From Lates calcarifer (lineage: Eukaryota; Chordata; Actinopteri; Centropomidae), in assembly GCF_001640805.2 (NCBI RefSeq), contig NC_066843.1, positions 7,399,621-7,463,620 of the forward strand: 64,000 bases of DNA. Reading direction: 5' to 3'. Position numbers and translations under genes: made by a program. Below are positions 37,720-63,159 of the stretch, one piece after another; the stretch's first letter is position 1; the number at the start of each line of letters is the position of its first letter. The notes under the pieces were generated by a model that was given only the letters and a program-made list of their open reading frames with translations, made no database searches and was not told the origin of the DNA.

Positions 37720-38149
37720 AAGAACATTGCAGCAGAGGCACAGAAGGAGACTGCGAGAGGAGCAGGGAATTACACACACACACAAAAACAGCAGAACCAA
37801 GAACACCCTCCCCTGGACACACCCTGCTGAGGATCACTGCTTCTCTTTTTTTTTTCTGAACCATCGCCCACGCTACTTGGAGAGAACGCTCTCCCTCATC
37901 ATCATCCAGTAGAAAACCCCTTTCTCCTCATTTTCATCCTATAGAGGACACCTACAATCTCAGAGGGCTGAGATTCCCTGGCGAAGATTGTATTTTTTTC
38001 CTTTTTTTCTTTTTTTTTCTTTTAATTTGGACTCCTGACAGAACATAAGGGCCATATAATATAAAGGCCGAAGAGCACATAGAGACTCAGTCTTCAGCTT
38101 CAAGACCAGTGCAAAGAAGGACCTAGATTTCTTTCATTGTACGTCAAGA

Positions 38150-50836
<12,687 letters not shown>

Positions 50837-53800
50837 GAGAGAGAGGCTGCTGGCGCCAGCTCCTTCGACCTGCAGGGAGAACAACCCGAGCTCCCTGCGC
50901 CATCACTCTACATGGGCCTGGACTGAGTCTCTCTCTGACACATTCTCACACAAACTCATAATATATTATGACAAACACAGACATGCAGATAAACACATAC
51001 ACGCACACACATATCCACATATCCATACGCAAGCATACACATGTCAGAGTTTCAAACAAACACACTAGTGGAGTTTTTCTTTTCTCTTTACACAACATGC
51101 TAGTCCTTCCCTATATTTGCCTGGATTGAATTAGAAGGGGTACGTAGCTGGTTTGTTGGGTAGGGGCAAGAGCTATCTATTTAGGAGACAGTCTAACGAA
51201 TGTGACCGAGAATGTGTACTGAGTGCTTTGATTGAATTCAGGCAAATAATGACAACTGATGAACAAAATGATCAAAAATTTAAATGAACGAATATGTGCA
51301 ATTTACCCAAACTCTTACCCCACCATCTCTCCCACTATCTTGCTGGAGAGGATGTAGTCACTTTTTTACACTTGGGCATTTTGAATCAGCGATTTTTTTA
51401 GATCAAAGAAAATGAAATTAAAAAACAGTGTTCTCTTATATACGTCTATTAAAATATAACTATATATTCAATATTTAAGGTGGTTATAATAGCCGAGTAT
51501 GTAAGCATTTTCTAGAAACTTTGACTACTGTTTCCTGACCTGCATTAGGTGGTGCCTAGCATAAAGGCAGTTTCTCTACCCTATGTGAGCTTGTTAGCTC
51601 AGACCCAATATGATTTAGGTCAACTAATGAATATGAATACTGGTCACAGAAAAGAGTAGTCCGAAGGCCATCAGAATCACTCTTTCCCTCACAGTCTCAC
51701 ACCGAAACACAATCGTCACTTATATATTACAGAAACACAGTTCAGTAACTAGGAGATATACACACATTTAGTCCACAAAAACAAACAAAAAAACGTTCCT
51801 GTATTTTTTCTAATTATCCTCAAGATGGATTCAACGCAAGCAGACTGTCTGTGAACTCAGAGCAGAGTGGCAGCACTCGCATGGTGACAGTGTTCATTAG
51901 TAATTCTCTTGAGGGCAAGGGAGAGACGAACGCAAGGGGAAAACCGTTTCACCGTTAACACAGCCACGTCAAAGGAAAATACCGGTGTTTTTTCGCTTTT
52001 TGCATCATTTTCTTTTTATCGCACCTGTATTTTACATTACCCAAGGGGCCATTTTACTTTGCACGGCTTTGTCAGCCATGATTTGGTGTGAGATCCCTTT
52101 AACTGACCTTGGTGTCGAGAGATCAAGAGAAAGTGCAAACAAGACTTGAAAGACAACCAAATTATGTCGCTCTAGCTGACTGACATGCTTTGATTTTGAA
52201 TGTTACTGTACTTAAGAGAGGCTATTTCTTTGAGATTTGTAGAGATAAATGGAAGCAGGAGATTTGATCATTTCAATATGATTATGATCCAAGTAGCTGC
52301 AAAACGTAACATGTCAAACAAACACACCCATGGACTGAACAATAGTCTAGGCAGGTCTGCAGAGAAATAACACAGATGAGCAAAAACTCAAGAGCACCGG
52401 TATTATTCTTCAATCTAGTGCACAGATAGAAGCTCCCTGAGTAAATGAGGTCAAAGTTTTGCATTTCAGCAGAATACACAGACTCTACAGTAACAACATG
52501 CATAGAGCAGATTAAGAGGACTGCAGTTCCTAATGGCTGAACATTTAAAGCTGACTTTAGAGTCGTGTGTGAGCAGTGATATCTGGCAATGTTAAAATTA
52601 TCATGGATCCTTTGAGGAGAAAGATTACCAGTTCCTCCAGCTTTGCCAAATGCTCCTCAGTTTTATTTAAAACCCCTCTATTCTCTTAAAAGCTTCCCAG
52701 AAACTTTGAACTCCTGCCCTCTCAAAAGATGACTGTACAACATCAAGCCTGCAAATAAGTGTCATAATTATACTTCTGTTTACAACAGAGAGGTATTTAT
52801 TTATTTGCTTCAGATCTGTTTGGCACTGCCACGAAAATAGCTTTTCTCAAAATATCCCCAACCCAATTGCATGAAAATTATTTATGGCACCCTGATGAAA
52901 CATTAAGGCCAACCTGTCTAGCTGAAATGTCTGTAACAGACCAGACGTAAGATTTACCATGGGGAGAGCTAATGTCTTTCAATATCAAGACATCTGCACA
53001 TGATAATAGATTAAATAAGGTCAACTATATTCAAGACATTTTGCTTTTGCTTTTCTAAATGACGCTGTGTTAGCCAAAGAGGATGATCTCTTTGAAAGGA
53101 TTACATTAGAGATAAATCTATTTTTATACATACAAAGGAACAAGACCTTGTGCTGAATTTTTACAGATTCTTAAGCTTGGAAAAATTGGGACATCGCATG
53201 GCTTTATTTTAAACCCTCTGATCTTTACAGAGCAAGGGGGAACAAGCATGCGGTGTATGGGTGGGGATTTAGGGAGGGGGCGAAGGAACATTGTATCTCA
53301 TACAAAACCTAACCATTCAACCATATCAAAACGATTGAAACAAACGTAACTAAAACAAAAATTTGATGTAAAAAAAAAAAAAAGACAGAAAAAAGTTAAA
53401 TAGTTGGGGTGTAACCTGACAGACACATCTATACTTTTGAGTGCTGAGACACACTCGCATCTCTTGTCCTGAAGTTGTGTACAGTGTTGCTTCAATGATG
53501 GTGCAGTGAAGTGAAGTTCTTTGACTTGAGAATCCCAGACAAAGCTGCAGTGAGACGAGCTCATTGCTCAGCTGAAAAACTGACTAGCTGCTTGCAAATT
53601 TAAAAAAACAAAAACAAGGGTAAAACGCAGACTCAAACAGTTTCGCCGAGTAATAATGAACATTGAGCATGATTCTTTATGATTAAATAGATTTGATTTT
53701 TGCCAAAGAATTGCTTTGCAAGTCAGTACCAAGAAGGATAATTAAGACTAACTATATTATTCCCTCAGTAATTGCTGTACAAATCTATGTTATTTATTGA

Positions 53801-56350
53801 ATAAGGACCCTCTACAATTTCAGTTATCATTACTTTTGAATATCTAAGTTGCGCATATCAGTTTGCATTTGTAAATCCTAAAACCACTAAACCAAATGCT
53901 AACATGAAACATTTGCAAGCATTCCCATTTGCACACATTTCATGCAGACGCCGAATGATATTTAAAAAAGGCATATCAAAAATAAATTATGATGAATCAG
54001 TTCACCTCTTGACAAAGGAAAAATCGGATGCATCCATATAATGTATTTCCCCCGACATTCATATCATCTGCTTTGTCTCATGACCAATTTAATCCTTTAA
54101 AACCGTTAACATTGCACCACTTCAAATTCTTTATTCTGGCATCTTTTAAATCTGACTCATACTGTTTCACCCCCACCCTGAAAAAAGTCAGAATGATTGT
54201 CGCTGGTGTGTCCAGAGCTGACCAAGTCGTAAAGGACAAATCTAGCTATTTTGGGTCAAGCAATTTGCACGAGATAGCAGAGCAGGACTGAGCACTTGAT
54301 GAGACCAGTGATAGACGTTAGGAACAACCGAGATAACAGGCCGTGTTGAACTGCAGCTGGAATTGTTTACCCAGCCATGTCCGATGTAGTACAGTCAAGC
54401 CCACAAACCAAAACCCACAGCCCGAAATGACCTTTCATACACAGTCTATACAAAGACCTACATCTAATGTACAGTAGAGAGTGAAGGACCATGGCAGGAA
54501 ACAGTACTACACTGCTTGAGCAACAACAATAATCATTTAAAAAGACAAAAAAACTTTCCTATGGAACAGTAAGTGCAATGTGCTTTGTTTTTATATTGAC
54601 TGAGAACAAATGATATATATTTTTTAAAAAAGAAATTAAACGTCACACTGAAAAGGTTTGCGGAATAGTGAAAGGAGCAAAAAGTTCAGACAAAAACATA
54701 AAAAAATGGACAGACTCATTAAGAAAATCAAACAAGCAATGAGAGCTCTGATCTAGAAATTTCCATAATCACTTCCTCAGCCCCTAATTTGTGCTCTGAC
54801 CATGCAAGCTCAAAACAAACTGCATATTTGGCTGACTTAATAGAGCAATTCTCACTGACCTTGAAAGGAATACTGTCTAATATATCATCAGTTTTAGCCC
54901 ATGTCAATTTCAAATATCATTTTTCTTTTCCTGTAATTTATTGATTTCATTTACATATCAAGACTCACTTGTTAAATTAGCGTATTTGTGTTGTTGATGT
55001 TGCCATAGAGAACACACATGGGTCAAAGATTATGTTTGGTTGCATTGATTGGGTACAGTTTGTTCTTTTTCTTCCATTATTTAATTAGTTGCAGTTTTTA
55101 CAGTGTATGCAGATTTTAGACTTAGTTAGATTTTTTTATTTCAATCAAACTGTGTTCAATTGTGTTTGTAAAAGTCTGTGGTAGCTTTTGTTGCAACATA
55201 AAATAATTTAAACAGAAAAAATTCAAAATAGCGCCAACAAACTTGTATTATTTGGGCGACTTTAAGCTTGTAGTTTTAACTTATTGTTAACTTAAAAACT
55301 ATTTATTATGATTATTATTATTGCCTCGTATAAAGTATGTTTTGTGTATATTTATGGTTTATTTCATTATATTTGCAAGTTTAAAAGATTTTAAGTTTGC
55401 CAAAATTGTGGTTACACCATTTCGTTTCTTAAAAAGGGGGACAAATAGAAAAACAGCTTTAGAAGTACGATTTGGAAACGTTCTCCATAGTCAAAGAATG
55501 CACTGCTATATTTAACTAATTGAAGTGTATAAACATACATGCTGTGTGCTAGATGTTATGCCTTTACTGCCTGTGTTCTGTTTGTCTTGTTAAATGAAAA
55601 TCTTTTAATTATTTAATCTAATCACAGTCTTGTTTTTTCAGCCACTCTGTGAACCCCTGAGACATGGGACAGCCCCTGTAAGTGAGGCTTTGGCCCATTT
55701 GAGGGTCCAGCATTTAGCCAGTAACAGAGGAAATGTCCTAGGTTTGATATGCTCTCAAGATGCTTTCCTGTTAATGCTGATGGGCTGATATATAAAAAAA
55801 GGATATTTTGGGTTCTGTTTCTGTAAAAGCATTGTAAAACTGAGATCATCTGTATCAATATCAATATCAATATCAATTTGTGCTGCTGAAACAAAGATGT
55901 TCTTTGGAAACTCAGCCAAGAGCTCTGGCAAGATATTACAGAGATCAAAAAAAGCTGCAGGAAGGTTTTCTTGGGAGTCTCTAGGGTAGTAAAGGGGTGA
56001 GTGGTCCTTCTGTTTCTCAACCAACTGTATTTTGTGTCTATTTATTTAGAAGAGGGGACGCAGTAACTTAGTGATGTTTTTCTTACATTTTCCTGGAATG
56101 GTAGAACAAATCAAAGGTGAAAATGATCAAAAACAGTTCTGCTGACACCAATATCAGTGGAATACTACAAAATCTCATACTTCCAAACATGACCAAATGA
56201 ACAATGTCAAAATTTAACAAAGAAAAAAAAACCTTTCAGTTTAGTCTAGGATATTTATTACTGGGATTTCAGCTGAAGACGCTTGAAGACTTTTTCATGG
56301 AATTGTTTAATTATTTGTACTTTACATGCCAGAAAAAAATAAAATAAAAG
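50837..56350 (+). other. elavl3: Probable long elavl3 3'UTR
   Basis: There is no coding exon on either strand for about 5.5 kb after the stop. The sequence is AT-rich, as expected for a neuronal 3'UTR. It contains ATTTATTTATTT near 52794-52807 and poly(A) signals at 53981-53986 (AATAAA) and at 56338-56348 (overlapping AATAAA copies). The true 3' end is not determined; several ends are likely. The region after 56350 to the prkcsh 3' end may be intergenic. Confidence 0.45.
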
Positions 56351-57985
56351 TTACAAATATGAGTGACTTGACTTTTATTGACCAATATTACTAAAAGACC
56401 TGAGCAGATAGAGGAAATGTCATTGTAACCATCATCAACATGTGGTCACATTAACTAAGGCTGGTACACTGGCACTCGACACGACGCACAAAGATTAGAA
56501 TTTCTTTCAATACCAACACGTTTCCTAATGCTCTCCAGTTAATTATATTATAGGTCTCTTAATAAGTATAAGTAGCTACAGATTTTATATCTATTGAAAT
56601 GAACGCAGACAAAGTGCTGCGCTAAATGGTAGTATGAAAGAAAGATCTCTATAGTATATTTAATCATGACTACAATTAATTGAAACTATTCTGGAATATG
56701 ATAAAAAGAATTTTATTTCAAAACAATGGAATGACACTACATTTGTCAAATAAGAGAATCAACACAACAGGTAGCAGTGGAAGTTAGAAGTGCTGACAAT
56801 GTAACTTATTGGAATTTCCATCATTTACCCTTGTTTGTTAACCGACGCCATGGTGGTGTCGCTCACAGCACGGAAACTTTGTGTTGCTGCAGTGACCATG
56901 TGGTCCCTAAGGAAAAAGCTGCAAAAGAGAAAGCATACACGGTCATTTCAACAGCTTGTTTGCTTAGGTCATGACTTCCAAGTTGTCAAAGTGGGAATAA
57001 TTTAGCTGCAATTAATCCCTGTAGGATAAATTTCTGAGGAAGAAGCATTTACACCAGTGATGAATCAATTTCTTGTGTTATTTTGGGTCAGCACTGACAT
57101 TTGGGTTAGATGCTGTGTTGATTTAGTCCACGAGACATTCAAAAAATCCTGGTTCGGTTGTCCCAGACCCTTTCATCTCCACACTACCTTGAACAAACCT
57201 AAATTCTTCTACACTTGATCATCATAATAAAGATCAGCTTAGTTCAATATCCTCTCTGTATATGTCTCCTATCAGCATCAATCCTAAAACCCATAAACAG
57301 GAGAGGAGAAACAGCTACGTGGTAAGTTTAAAACATCTAATCCATTTGAAAATGTATAGCTGGTTACAGTTACCTTGTATAATCCTTGTTTATTTCAAGG
57401 AAAGCTACACCTGATATCTACTCATTCTGTACAGCATCAGGGCTGGGCCTCACAGGAAAGCTTACAATATGATATCACTATACCCTGCCAATAGCCACGG
57501 TATCTGTGATATCATCAGATAAGCAGTTTCTGTGACACCCAATATACTGCAAGCTATCACATTATCCGTAACCAGAGCAAAATGTTGAACAAGTTTAGAA
57601 TTAAGATGTCGCAGGATGGATGCAATACTGCACCAGTAAGGCAAAAAAAATACATCACAATAGTAGCCAGTTTACTAATAATGTATCCATAGAATGTGCG
57701 CCATAGTATAGTGCTGTTTAGATATGTCTCACCTATATACACAGCATTGTTAAATGCTTACCATCCATTCATTCTTAATCCTCTTAACAGCTACAATGAA
57801 CTCAGATGAAGTTGCCATTACCTTGCGCTTGCTGCTGTCCTGCTCTTCTTCTAAAATGAAGCTGTATGCCACACAGGGGATTTTCCTCGTAAATAAAATG
57901 CTGAAACACTAAACTTTCACATTACGCGGCTCTGACTGTCACTGATTTTCATTTTGCTTGAGAAAGCACCATGTAGAAATGGAGA
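56351..57985. other. Intergenic space between convergent elavl3 and prkcsh
   Basis: AT-rich, with no exon recognised on either strand. It lies between the last candidate elavl3 poly(A) signal and the prkcsh poly(A) signal. Confidence 0.45.
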
Positions 57986-57989
57986 TCAG

Positions 57990-57995
57990 TTTATT
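57990..57995 (-). terminator. prkcsh: prkcsh poly(A) signal
   Basis: TTTATT on the plus strand (AATAAA on minus) lies about 125 bp after the prkcsh stop codon. This fits a short 3'UTR ending near 57970. Confidence 0.55.
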
Positions 57996-58120
57996 TTAAG
58001 TGCAGATATCTTTACGGTCTTGGCCAGAGGACCCATTTGAGATCCTCGAGGGGGTAGATATGGTCCCGCAGAAATTCATATGTGCACCACAAAATATGGT
58101 TACTCACAAATCAAGTGGAC

Positions 58121-61100
58121 CTAGAGCTCTTCGTGCTCATGAAGCACTGAATCCAGGCTCGGGGGCTCATGGCAGATAGCAGGGGTGGTGAACTCCATCA
58201 GGTATTCACAACGACTGGGCTCTGAGGTAGATGTTACAACTGTCTCCTTTCCACATGTTAACTTAACCTGGAGGACAAATATTAGTTATTTTCTAGTGTT
58301 TTGTCTGATGAAAAACAATCATTGGGAGAAAAATCAAGCACAGAAAAGATCAAGTAGTCGGGGCTGACTGGCTGGACAGACTCACCGTAGTGGACCTGTT
58401 AGGGCCTTGCCAGCATCCTGTTCCATGTTCATACTTCATCATGGAATAGATGTTATCCTCAGGACCTGCCCATTTCCCCCATGTTCTACAGAAAAAGGTG
58501 AAAAAGTACAGGATGGGTCAAGGTTGCTTCAAACACACTGCAGACAGACAGAAACAACACAGATATTGTCTTACCCTAGATTAGTTTCAGATCCACCATA
58601 CTTAGGTTTCTGTGAAACTCTGTTGAACGGACAGAGCCTGTAGATGTACCTGAAAGCAAAAGATAAACCTTTAGAAACAGGAACTTATACCAAATAATAA
58701 TGAATAAGTAAAGGACTTTTTTTCTAAAGTCAAAGTATGTACATACTCGCTGGTAGTTAACTCATAACACTGGCTGTAGAGGTAGGCAAACTCAGCACTG
58801 GGTCCGAAGTCAAAGGAAATTTCCTTCTCAAGGTTCCTGCAAACCCAAAATAAATCCAATATGTAACCTCCTAAGCATTTTACAGTCTTCAACTAATAAC
58901 ATTGATTGCATTATTGGAAAAGAAGCTCATCCACATTCAGGCTGACTACTTACCTGATCTGATCATCCACTTCCCGGAGAGCTCTCTCAGCCTCATCAAA
59001 CTCATCCCTGGCCTTCTGAGCAGCTGGGAAGCAGATGCCCAGAATTAAAATATACCCTCACAGTAGATTCAATCCAAATCCATAGACGTATTAAATGTGC
59101 TTGCATACACATAAAAGTCTGAGCAAATCACAACTTATTGCTGATGCTATTATAAAAAAAACAAGCAATAAAAGCAACACAGCTGCTCAATAAATCACTT
59201 TGTTCTCCTGATAAACGTTTATTTGTTCTACCAGAATGAGTGATGGGTTAAAATTCAAACTAATAGGTATGCAGTCACATCTGTTTTTTGTTTTTTTCTG
59301 TGGTATTTTACAGCATGACTCACTTACTCATAGCCAAGGACTGGCTGAGTCATTCAGTTTTATACACACACACTTACCATCAATGAGGTTCTGAGTTTCT
59401 TGGTCATAGGGTGGCATAGTCCCCTCATCATCGTCATCCTTCTTTTCCTGAGTTGGCATCGTAGGAGGGGGCTGCATATCAAACACAGATCGGAATGACT
59501 CATGGAAATAAATCTTGAGAGTCATCCAGTATAAGTTTGATGGAGAAACTCTGTGGGCTTACCTTATAGTCTCCATCATCTTGGTCATCATCCTCATCCT
59601 CCTCATCATCCTCCTCTTCATCCTCTGGGATGTCAGGGTCTTCAGGATACTGCTCGGATTCGTTGTCAGATACTGGTTCCCTCATCTCCTCCTGTGGAGT
59701 CTCCACTGGCGGTGGGGCCATCTGATGCCAAGAAAGCCACACATTAGAGGAGCAGAGGCTTTTACATGTGTTTACTAAAAGAAATAACAGCTTCTTACCT
59801 CTGAAATGTATTTGTCTTTGATGTTGCTCCAAACAGTTTCAAATGCTGTTGTGTCCACTTTGTCCACTCCTCCCAGTAATCCCTAAACAAACCAAAGACA
59901 TTACTCACATTTGGATGTATTCAGCTCCTTAAGATGTTTTATCATCATTTAATGACTACACTGTAACAGCACAGCGGTGTATTTTTCGGAACAACACAAA
60001 CAGAAAACATTTACCTGAGCCTCTGTTTCAGTGAAACCATCTGAATCTAGATCGAGTTCAGAATGAGACAGAAGCTCAGCCACTGAAACACTGAGATAAA
60101 CAAAAGTACATCATTCATTAAGTCATAAATAAATAAGGTGCAGATCAACAAGACAACTTAAAATAAATATTGTTCCAGATTTACAAATCCAGCATTTCAT
60201 ATTTGCACTAAGTCATTTTATTTTGCTCTTAAAGTTGGCCCTAGTAAGCTTCACTGTACTGTAAATTTTCCCCTCAACATGGGTGCTAATAATTCTGGGG
60301 GTGCTAATACTCACAAGCCATCTGCATCATCATCCGAGTTCCAGAAACACCTCAGTCATTTTAGCTTTGTCCTTCTCCATGCGAATGAGAGCTTTCTGAT
60401 CTGAAACAAAATCAGAATTTTGTTTTGAGGGTTCTGTGATTCAGATCACACATGTACTTCGGTACAACATTACTACATGTTTTGACAGAATTTAAACTTC
60501 TGGTCTGAAGTCTTGCATCAAAGATGTTTTTTGAGTACTACTAGTGTGTGTGGCATCCAGGCAACTGAGTCTCAAAAAATGTAAATAAAATAGACAATAT
60601 TATCTGTACTGTCATGATCTGTACAAAACAGTACATGGTGATATATTTTCACATCTTTGAATTACCTTCCCAGGCCTTCAGATGGCGCTCTTTAGCTTCT
60701 TTCTCTGGCTGCTCTGCAGTCTCCTTAACAGTTCTCAGAGCCTCAACCTTGTCTTCCAGATCCTTCTTACTGACCTGAACATCTCCAAGTTTAGCCTGTT
60801 GAGACAAAGTAAAATAATTAATTCAACCACATAAGATCTATACACTACATGACAGCTACATTCAATTTATGAAACAAATCTATTTCAGAGAAAAGAACAG
60901 CCAGATTCAAATACAACAACACAGATCTCATGGAAAGGTCCTGTAACACAACTCATGAAGATAACAGGAGAGACTAACAGCAGTTTACCAATAATAACCT
61001 CGCTGACCTGCCATGTTTTGTTACTTTAAAATTAGCATATTGTTTGTTTGCTTCTTTGCGGGAACCAGGTCCATTCTGAGTGAGTAGGATGTGCTCAGTA

Positions 61101-62616
61101 TAAGGTCACTCCTACAACTGGCTTCAGTTTCTGTGTGCTTCATAAGCAAAACAAAGGTAATGCAGATAGCTAGTGTAACATGCAGAAGCTGGTGGAGACA
61201 CCATCAAATGTCTTTAGTATCTTTGGATTAAAAATATTTCTGACACTGTGATAATCCATGTTTCAGAGCTCTGGATCTTATCTTGATTATTACACAAACA
61301 AATACCAAAGGTTTTCTTGTCATTCACACCTTCTTATCCTCTAGCCCCCTCTTGGCCTCTTGGATAAGTTGCTGTTTTAGCAAAAAGCCCTCCTTAGCAA
61401 TCTCTGCCATCTTCTGCAGGCTCTCCCTCTCTTTGCGTCCCAACTCCCTGCAAATCACACATGATATAGGAAAAGAATTACTTAACAACAACAAACTTTT
61501 GAGGATTTCTGGAAACTTAATGTGTAGCACACATACAGGTTACAGGAGAAATCAGGCTAAGATTGTAAAGCGCATTTGAGTTATCAGAGCTGTAATCCAA
61601 AAACATTTCCACCTGCAGGTGTTCTGGCAGGCAGCACCACTGTTGTACTCGTCTGTTGTGTCACAGCAATCTGTAGAGGAAGCACAGACGTTACACAAAA
61701 TCCTGACCACACAACACACCTGAAAACACACGGTCTGCACACTTTAAAATTCATACCACAGATTCCGTCATTAATGCGGGAGGAGGGGATGAAGGCTGGT
61801 CGGAAACCTGCATTGGTGCAGTGAAAGCTGCCGTTGGGACAAGCAGCAGTGCCTGCAAATAAATGTGTTATTAAATGAGAGAATTATGCCGACTTATTAT
61901 GCAGAAGTAAAACTCCTAAACATTTATCAATAACAATTTTATTTAATTCTGTGCAGTGTAGTGCAGGAGTCTCCAGAATAAACGCACCTGGCTCATCTGA
62001 GCCGTCTCGGCAGTCACAGTAGTCATCATTCACTCTGTCAAAGGGAATAGTGCGGGAGCCATCCAGGCAAGTAAATGGTTTTCCCTCTTCATAGAACTGC
62101 CGTTCTGTCGAGGAGGTTGAACAGAGGAAATGAGTCAGTGCCATAACATCTCAAAAACTACACAGAACTGATAAACTTTGACTCAACAGATTTACAGTTG
62201 AGTTTGGTTCATGGTGGATTTTGAGGTTTGTCTTGGAAAGTTGTCCTGTTGTGGTTTGTTTTTTTGACTGACTGCGGGATATTCTGCATTCAGAATATGC
62301 TGTTATTTAATGAAATCCATTCTTCCTTCTCTGTGCATGTAACATTTCCTGTACCACTGGCTGCCACACAATCCCAAAGAGAGGCTGGTGGTCTTATATC
62401 TGTTTGCAGCAGGGATTGTATTTACTCATTTTCACTTCAAATTTTAACAAAAAGTCCAGTGATGCCCAAACTTTTGCACACAATTGTGAGTGCACTAATG
62501 GAATAAAAATGCTTACTCGATAAAGGGACACCGCGAGGGCGTTGGACTTCCACCGCAGAGACTCCCACACTCAGCAGCAGCAGCAGGAGGAGGTGGTGGT
62601 GGTACTGACAGGACAT
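58121..62616 (-). CDS. prkcsh: prkcsh: glucosidase II beta subunit (16 coding exons)
   Basis: Exons in gene order: 62517-62616; 61988-62104; 61757-61852; 61613-61670; 61330-61447; 60666-60795; 60315-60400; 60015-60090; 59799-59882; 59563-59721; 59378-59471; 58954-59023; 58747-58836; 58575-58649; 58386-58485; 58121-58267. The product is about 532 residues (human 528). It is the regulatory subunit that retains glucosidase II in the ER and presents glucosylated N-glycans. Seen in order: signal peptide (poly-His/Leu, residues 1-21); two Cys-rich LDLR-like repeats ([27 protein letters not shown]); coiled coil; an EF-hand-like region ([28 protein letters not shown]); an acidic tract; an MRH lectin domain ([30 protein letters not shown]) with the Gln, Arg, Glu and Tyr sugar-binding residues; and the ER-retention tail HEEL. 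Exon 7 has one extra base at about 60335. Confidence 0.95.
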
Positions 62617-63050
62617 CCTGATGGTGCAGCTCCACACAAGCGAGATTCAGTTGCACCGGAACCGCCTGTCAATCACATACGTTATACAGATGAATGCAGG
62701 AAAAACTCCGAGACAACCGTAGACATGTTGTGACAGGGGTTACAATAGCATTACAGTGACAATACAACATCAAACATCTATATTTGTTGTTACGTTGCTC
62801 GACAAAATGCGACGACTTCTCATTAGTTAGCATAGAGCTAACAAATTCATGCTAACTTCACCTAAAACTTTAGCTACAAGCAAACCACGAGCAAATACCA
62901 ATGCAAAAATACCAACTACGCGTATGTTGTTACAGTAACATCACAATACCTCGAGCGCACAGGGTCAGCAGGCAGACAGAGAGGAAGACAACTTTTTAAG
63001 AATTCCCACTTGAAAGAACAAGCTAGCGGCTAGCCACAACCGGTCATTAG
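62617..63050 (-). other. prkcsh: prkcsh 5'UTR with a likely upstream non-coding exon
   Basis: On minus, a good acceptor (TTGACAG then GCGG, exon edge at 62665) precedes the coding exon. A candidate donor (CTCGAG|GTATTG, exon edge at 62950) lies 285 bp upstream. A short non-coding first exon of about 62950-63050 spliced to 62665 is therefore likely. The start ATG at 62616 has A at -3; the open frame upstream begins only with GTG. Confidence 0.45.
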
Positions 63051-63063
63051 ATCCCACCGCCTA

Positions 63064-63157
63064 GTTCCGTAGCAACCAAAGCGCATGCGCATATCCTCGC
63101 CCTCTCTGTCTTGTTTCTCTCTGATTGGACGACGGTTGGTTTACGGCTTGCGATTGG
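63064..63157. promoter_or_regulatory. prkcsh promoter: NRF1 palindrome, two CCAAT boxes, RFX-like site
   Basis: GCGCATGCGC at 63081-63090 is a perfect NRF1 palindrome. Inverted CCAAT boxes (ATTGG on plus) occur at 63124-63128 and 63153-63157. GTTCCGTAGCAAC at 63064-63076 resembles an imperfect RFX X-box. In human, PRKCSH lies head-to-head with the ciliary gene ODAD3/CCDC151. An RFX-like site would suit a shared promoter, but no odad3 exon was identified in the remaining 850 bp. Confidence 0.5.
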
Positions 63158-63159
63158 TG

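Noticed and set aside
37293..37727. Pro/Leu/Ser-rich minus frames up to 144 codons
   Set aside because: They read through the polypurine/G20 tract upstream of elavl3; simple-sequence artefact.
62614..62637. Upstream extension of the prkcsh frame (W-S-C-T-I-R before M-S-C-Q)
   Set aside because: The first codon is GTG, not ATG; the ATG at 62616 gives a proper signal peptide.
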